From: Akebia trifoliata
Lineage: Eukaryota; Streptophyta; Magnoliopsida; Ranunculales; Lardizabalaceae
Assembly (NCBI GenBank): GCA_017979445.1
Contig: CM030709.1
Location: 3,472,001-3,536,000 of the forward strand
Direction of reading: 5' to 3'
Length of the DNA stretch: 64,000 nt
Shown piece after piece: positions 58,143-64,000 of the stretch (the first letter of the stretch is position 1; each line of letters opens with the position of its first letter). Both the position numbers and the translations under genes were made by a program. Under the pieces are notes generated by a model. It did no database searches. It was given only the letters and a program-made list of their open reading frames with translations, and was not told where the DNA came from.

Positions 58143-60699
58143 CTATGCACCCGAATTCCTAGAGTTATCATCTTTTAGCCGTCCTGGTTGGAATTCAAAA
58201 TCGTCGAAGAAGGATTCATCACCCGGCCATTTGTCGATTCCTGAACCTTCAGCTGCTTGTTGTGATCCCGCATCCCATAGATTGGATAATCCAACGTTGA
58301 CTCCCAGCTCTTGAGCATCATAATTCATGAGATTACCCCATATATCGTGGCTAGAAGTATCCAGACAGACACTCGTATCGAAACCCATGTTCCCTAAATC
58401 CTCTTGTTTAACGACACTTTCCACTCCTGGGAACATAAAGTCTGGAAAAGCCTCCTCCTTCCCCAAATCCTCCGGGAAAGAAACAAAATATTCATTCTTT
58501 CCTTTGAAGGCATCCTCATAACCCAAAGTTTCCAAGCCCGATCCCACAATTTCCTGTTGTAACTCATCCAATGCAACCTGACCTTGGATGCCCGCCACAC
58601 CAAGTCCTAATTTCCCAACCATATCTTCTAAGAGACAGTCGGAAAGTTGTTCATCTGCAACAGGTTCTAAATCCTGTGTTCCCAAAGACGTAGATGTGCT
58701 ACCCAAATCGGGTTTATAATTCACAAGCTGAGCTTTCATGGATGAACCGGATTTACTTGGATCAACTTGCTGCGGCTGCTTGACGAACTTTCTTTTCACC
58801 CTTGGAGAAGAAATCTCCCGTTGTTCCTTCATTTGCTGAAGACGGGTCAAGAGCATCGGGTTTTGAAATACTTTGGCCAAGAATGCGACCATCTGTTTCT
58901 GTCTTTGCTCCGCTGTGTCCATCCGCTCTTTCATTGCTTGTACCTGATGAGCTCTCCCACGGTGCTCCTGCTGCAATTTTACAAGCTCTTGCATCAGCAA
59001 ATTTTTATCGTTTTTTAGTTTGTCTATCTCGCCTTCCAAGCCAGATTTCGCTATTTCACCAGAAGACCCGGCAAAGCTCCCAGTCTGCTGCCCTTGAGGC
59101 GACCTTCGCCTATGAATGTTCTTCAACAAATGTCTCTTCCCTCTTAGAAAACCTTCATTGGCGAACTCCCATCGATCAGCCTCAACCTTTCGGAACCCCT
59201 GAATAAGCCAACAGAAACTAAAGAATGAATATGGAACAAGAAGGATCGTAATAGAAACTAAATAAAATTCACATGATATAGATTTGTCGATATAGATAAA
59301 ATGCCTTTTCCCCAAGAATTTGGCTCTATAGAGAAAATCTGTAAACTACTAAACCAATTACTTCAAAAGAAAATATCAAAATGAGGGGAGACAATGTAGT
59401 ACTAATATACTATGAAAGGTCGATATTACCAAAATTCAAGACCTTTCTTCAGAACCTGAAATACTTCCTGCTAAAGAATGAGACTGCCCGCTCCTCCTGT
59501 CATAATTAGAAGAGCTGTGGCAGATGGGAAGTATTTTACAGCAAATAATGTGAGCATCTGAAACCCAAATTTATTACGACGAAAAGAAGTTTCTTGGAAC
59601 AAAATTACATTAGATAAATAGTACATTTATCGACTGTTTTCCCATAGAAAACTAAGAAACAGGGGAAGTGGCCAAAGAATTTCAAACCCAAACTAGAAAC
59701 GTTGCAAGAAATACGACACATAATGGCGGAAACCTTTCTATTAAAGATTAAATTGTAATACAAAATTACATCCCAGTAAAAGAACATAAGTATAAATGAA
59801 CACAAAAAAGTGTGTAAAACTTTTACAATTGAGAGGGAAGAATACACCTAAATTCTTCCCAATTCAAGAAATTGTACATTATACATGGAGATTCCACAAA
59901 AATGCCTTCTTCAGTAATCTACAAGTGATGGGTCTTGTTCAAATCCAATTACAGAATAACAGAAGAAATAAAACAAAAAAACAAGAACACATTACAAATT
60001 ACAACCAGCCATGGCCGGTTGTGTTACGGCAATACCCACATAAGTATTTAGCTGTCGAACAAAACTGGAGAAATTGTTGTGCTTGAAATTCCGAGGAAGT
60101 AAAACCCTAGCGAACTCCACGGTATCCCAAACCACGAAGCTCTCACCGTTCGATCCCCACGAGATCACCGAATCCAGCGAAGGATCGTCGACCAGATCGT
60201 AAGTCTTCGAAAGGAATGGAGGAATTGGAGTACCATGTAGGGATTCAAGTGGCTGAGGAACCCCTGTGTTCTCTCCTCCAATTTCAACAGATAAAATAGG
60301 AGATGAGGAAAGATTGAATTTTTCTCCAGAAGAGCTTTCCTTGGATTCAACCATTATAGAAGAAGACGGTTCAAACTTCATTAATGGACCCCCAAAACTC
60401 AAATTCTCTCCAAAAGAACTACCGTTAGATTCCATAAGCATAGAAGACGAAGGTTTCACAGTAGAAAACGATTCAAACTCCATTAAAGGAGAAGAAGAAG
60501 AAGGTGGACATACCAACAATGCAGCCGATTTCATTAAAGGAAACCCTATTTTTTCATGGGGAGAGCTAATTTCAGACTCCAATGGAACAGAGGAGACATC
60601 AGTAGCAGAAAATCCCTTGAAATCTGTCACAGATGGAAGATTTGAAGGCGAAGATGGAGATTTAATTGGATGAATTGGGCGTTTATCTCTGGAATCCAT
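58143..60699 (-). CDS. HSFA3: heat-stress transcription factor, HSFA3 type, 2 exons, 571 aa
   Basis: Binds heat-shock elements as a trimer and activates stress genes; HSFA3 in Arabidopsis acts downstream of DREB2A. Exons 60699-60040 and 59198-58143 join in phase 0 at the usual place inside the DNA-binding domain (NTY|GFRK). The DNA-binding domain spans about 158-252 ([62 protein letters not shown]). A class A HR-A/B coiled coil follows (about 271-335, with the class A insertion), then an NLS-like RVKRKFVKQ (353-361). The C-terminal half is acidic with Trp-centred patches ([32 protein letters not shown]), as in HSFA3 rather than a single standard AHA motif. The N-terminal extension is unusually long (157 aa) and contains three PLM-headed, Ser-rich repeats. 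HSFA3 is the best match by overall pattern. Confidence 0.9.
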
Positions 60700-60739
60700 C
60701 GGTACAGAAGATGAAATTAGGATTTATGTTTGGTTGAAT

Positions 60740-60840
60740 TACAGAGAGAGTGAGCGAGAGATTCGAAGGAGAGGGAGGGGGGGATTTAGTCGGTGGAGAG
60801 AGTGAGAGAGGGTATTTATATAATTATATTATAGTTTGGG
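60740..60840 (-). promoter_or_regulatory. core promoter of the HSFA3-like gene with a DRE core
   Basis: On the minus strand ATTATATAAATA (about 60813-60825) is a TATA box. The leader between it and the ATG is GA/CT-rich. CCACCGACT at 60787-60795 contains ACCGAC, the DRE core recognised by DREB proteins; DREB2A control of HSFA3 is known in Arabidopsis. The site falls at or just after the expected start of transcription, so its function is uncertain. Confidence 0.5.
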
Positions 60841-61473
60841 GGGTTTTGCCGCCTTTGCGAGATCTTTTCCTAAAAGGTTAAAGGCGGTGGGTTTTGGCGC
60901 TGTTAAACCGCGGAAATGCTATTGGTTGATAAGACAGTTATATCGGTTGGAGGTTATTTGACCGTTGATTTTATTGAATCTAACGGTGAATTTCAATTAA
61001 CGCGTTTCACTGTTTGAAACATCTCTTGTCTTTTCTAGGATATTTGCAAGCACGTGACCTACCATTTTTGGCATATCAGCTGTCTTTATTCAACGTGATT
61101 TTAAAACCAGACCATCACAAAACGGTTGAACCGGTCATCTTACTTGGATGTGTGCGTAGGTTTTTTTTTTTTTTTTAATAAAAACGTTTAAAACGCGTCT
61201 TATATTGTATTTTTGACGATTAAAACGTGATGTTTTAAATTTGTGACCGGAAAAAAAAAAAAAAAAAAAATACCATTTTATTCATGATTTTTTTCATTTT
61301 TTTACAGGAAAAAAAATTAAATACTTTCTTATTTTTTCAATGTGGGATTTGATATATAATAGAATTAGATGAATCATAAACGTAAAAATATGAGATTTGA
61401 TGATAATAACTTGATTTTATGAATTTTCATTAGATGTATATATTTTGAGAGTAACGTGATAAAGACAGAATCA

Positions 61474-61585
61474 TAAATCATTTTCATCGGGATACACAGG
61501 AAAAAGATGCACGATTTTATGCCCTAGCCATGTCAGCCTTGTACCAACTGCTTACCAAGACCGCATGCATTCATCATTTTTATAT
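61474..61585. mobile_element. GAAYCATAGAT-family element, truncated
   Basis: GACAGAATCATAAATCATTTTCATCGGGATACACAGG begins it (split here into shared words GACAGAATCATAAAT and CATCGGGATACACAGG) and GCATGCATTCATCAT ends it. It corresponds to the core and right arm of 62836-62990; the left arm is missing. Confidence 0.55.
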
Positions 61586-62835
61586 ATTTTTTATAATTTT
61601 TAATATATATTTTTATCATTTTCAACATTTTTTTCAATTACTATGGATGTGTGAGTGTCGTTGTGTGGATCCTTTTAACTCCGTTAATAACCTGCTTTAT
61701 TAAGAAAAACCGGTCAAACAGGTCAAATTAGACAATTGAACCGACATGGCATTGGATGTTGAAGTCAAAATTGACCGGTTTAGTTGGCCGACAAGTCATT
61801 TGATTGTCGAGTAAGCTAGAATGTGCTAGTAATATATCATTGTTAGACATAAAGTAATATAAGTTTAGGGCAGAAATTGAAATAATCAATTTTTACTAAT
61901 AACACACCACTAATTAAATGATCATTTACATATAAATTGGTGTGTTATAAGTAAAAGTTGGCATGTTGGTAGAAAATCTCTAATACATCCCTATAACGTG
62001 CTTTATGTATGTAACTTATTTTTTTCTAAGTATTTTATCATCACATTAATATCAAAGTTTAATTAAAAAAAGTTATTAATCTAAAATATATTTCTTTAAT
62101 AATAAGAACTCAAAAACAAAAGTGAGTGAGGTTGAAGATGATGGATTGAAGAGGTTTAAAAATAAAATATTTTTGAGGTCAAAAACAAAAGATTTTTTTT
62201 TTGGGAGAAACTTAAGGATCATTCATACATTTTGTTGAATTTTTTTTTTAGTTTATTATGTGTTGGATTTTTTTGATAATTGTTTGAAATCTTAGTAATA
62301 ATTTTTTTAATTAAATTTAATTGTTTCTGATTGTTCAAATATTTTCAAGGAATTATATGATTTTTTTTTTCAAGTTTATCCATGTCAACCAAAAGACTTT
62401 CAATGGAAACTCAGATTCTTAAGAAGAATCTAAGAAGGGAAACTTGATGTTTGTTTCTAAGAGGTTCGGAAGCTGGGTCTCGGCTTCTTTACTCACACTT
62501 CTTAGATAGAGAGCTGCTTCGACAGAGAAATCGCAGAGAAGACTTAAAACAAGAAAGGGGAAGGGGCTTAGTTCTTAATTTTTAGGGGTTTTAAGAGTTT
62601 AATTTTTAATTTTTAACAATCTGTACGCAAAAGTGTCTTGCGCTCCGGTTTATTAAACCTGAATCGTCGGATGTATCCAGATCTGACGGCCTCGAAAACT
62701 AACACTTGGAGTGAATTTCGTTTAGGGCCTCCGAACCGTAGAGATCATCCTCACAAAAAATCAACTCATTCCAAAGCTTCTAACCCATGTTTTGAAAAAT
62801 GTTTGGCAAACTTTAGGGCCACTGACCATTGGATT

Positions 62836-62990
62836 AGAATAAGAGTCGTGATGAATGCACACGGTTGGGTACACGGCTGATGTGGCAAGGACACAGAATC
62901 ATAGATCATAGATCGTTTTCATCTGAATAAACAGGAAAAAGATGTACCCTTGCCACGTACCAAGATCACAGGCATTCATCATTATTCTTA
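62836..62990. mobile_element. GAAYCATAGAT-family foldback element, GATGAATGCA subgroup
   Basis: The left arm has AGAATAAGAGTCGTGATGAA and GGCTGATGTGGCAAGG; the right arm, inverted, has AGAATAATGATGAATGCCTG and TACGTGGCAAGGGTACATC. The core ACAGAATCATAGATCATAG carries a small internal duplication of ATCATAG. Confidence 0.65.
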
Positions 62991-64000
62991 TAATAATTAT
63001 CTTACTATATAGATCGACTCTCTTTTGAAGCATACTGAATTATTTGTTTTAGAAATTTTTATGTTCGTACGTTTAAAAGAAAAGTATAAAGGATATGCCA
63101 CGTATTTCCGGTTTACCAGATTTTTTACTGGATTTTCGAAACCCAAAATCAAATAAAACTCGAATATTTCACTAGGCTTGTCTTTCGATTTTGAAAAAAA
63201 TGGCAATCTGCAAAATTTTAATCTTAAAAGACCCAAAGATGTTTGTTTGGGAAGAACACATGATTCTCATAACAAATATTTGTTGCCCACGTTTATTAGT
63301 GTTCAAAAGCAGGGTAAAGACGAGATGTGTTATTAACTATACATGAGAACTAATCCAACCCTCTTTTTAAGGTAAACTTGAATGAACAATATCAACAAAG
63401 CCAATATCATCACATAAAGTTTCCCTCCTCATATTGAATAAATCAATGTCACATATACAGTCAGCGAAACCATGTCAAGACTATTTAATAACCACAATAA
63501 TCCGATCGATATTAATTGCAAATAATGGAACCACTAAACAATGGCAACCAACTGAAGAAAAAAAAACCTCATCACTTGACCTAAATTTAAAGCAATGCTC
63601 AAGCTGTATGTACAGCTGGTGAAGTCACTTGTTCCCTTAAACTACCTCTTTGAATTACAACATGGTGATGATACATACAAAATTACGTGGAGAAGATGGC
63701 AAACCCGGAGAGGATTTCAGAATGTTCGGCGAGATGACAAAGTTATAAGAGACTTGGGAAAGGAGTAACTTTGCGAAATCCAATGGCGATTTCGTGGTGT
63801 GTTAAAATTCTGTAATCTTGATCGGCAATAGGAGTTAGTATGTACAAGACCCTGCAATGGATCATATGCGCACCAAGGTTAGGATTTGAGTACATGTGAT
63901 AAGTCCCAGTTAGGAAATGGTACATTGAAACTTTCTAGGTTTGAAGGCACAGAGTAATTGCACACTTGCTCCTCAATGTTTCGTCCTTCTGTAAATATCC

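Larger units (their letters stand above)
60841..64000. other. intergenic; no gene recognised to the window end
   Basis: The first few hundred bases are the upstream region of the HSFA3-like gene. Beyond them are A/T runs (61252-61270), a foldback piece at 61474-61585 and a complete one at 62836-62990. Open frames at 62638-62880, 63434-63622 and 63743-63925 show no domain. Confidence 0.5.

Noticed and set aside
1..64000. CRISPR array, rRNA genes, bacterial operons
   Set aside because: No regularly spaced repeats with unique spacers and no rRNA segments were seen. The window is plant nuclear DNA with introns.

Overview
The window is nuclear DNA from a flowering plant, most likely a eudicot. 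It is AT-rich and gene-sparse, with split genes and GT-AG introns. It carries chloroplast-targeted enzymes, a heat-stress factor, a phytosulfokine precursor and a great deal of small transposon debris. The species cannot be named from the sequence. I found no prokaryotic features, no rRNA, no CRISPR array and no intact autonomous transposon.

Six protein-coding genes can be reconstructed. For the five split genes the splice junctions join with consistent phase to a complete frame. (1) A telomere-repeat-binding MYB protein lies on the minus strand (10810-16129, 9 coding exons, 634 aa). (2) A PGRL1-family thylakoid protein lies on the minus strand (23884-32307, 7 exons, 295 aa). (3) A short XH-domain protein of the FACTOR OF DNA METHYLATION/IDN2 family lies on the minus strand (34367-36982, 376 aa, or 341 aa from an internal start). 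(4) An intronless plastid arogenate dehydratase lies on the plus strand (43693-44934, 413 aa). (5) A phytosulfokine precursor lies on the plus strand (53550-54890, 3 exons, 93 aa, with YIYTQ near the C-terminus). (6) A class A heat-stress factor of the HSFA3 type lies on the minus strand (58143-60699, 2 exons, 571 aa). They are unrelated in pathway: telomere binding, photosynthetic electron flow, RNA-directed DNA methylation, phenylalanine synthesis, peptide signalling and heat or drought transcription. Nothing suggests co-regulation.

The rest is intergenic and intronic DNA shaped by mobile elements. The clearest are a 3,447-bp solo LTR (25416-28862) with a 5-bp target duplication, two hAT-type elements (2682-3333 and 51476-51962, the second with a perfect 8-bp duplication), a 1.16-kb non-autonomous element in a telomere-gene intron (13154-14310), a tRNA-derived SINE with its duplication (9789-9973), and a decayed chloroplast-type tRNA-Ser copy (31439-31513). 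Several families of foldback elements recur. One has eight clear copies plus one likely single end, and shares a GAAYCATAGAT-like core.

Layout: 1-10.8 kb is repeat-derived intergenic DNA. 10.8-17.8 kb is the telomere-binding gene with its split leader. 17.8-23.8 kb is intergenic. 23.9-32.3 kb is the PGRL1-like gene, stretched by the solo LTR. 34.4-37.2 kb is the XH-domain gene with a duplicated upstream region. 37.3-43.5 kb is intergenic. 43.6-45.2 kb is arogenate dehydratase. 45.2-53.4 kb is intergenic with many small elements. 53.4-54.9 kb is the phytosulfokine gene, 58.1-60.8 kb is HSFA3, and 60.8-64 kb is intergenic.
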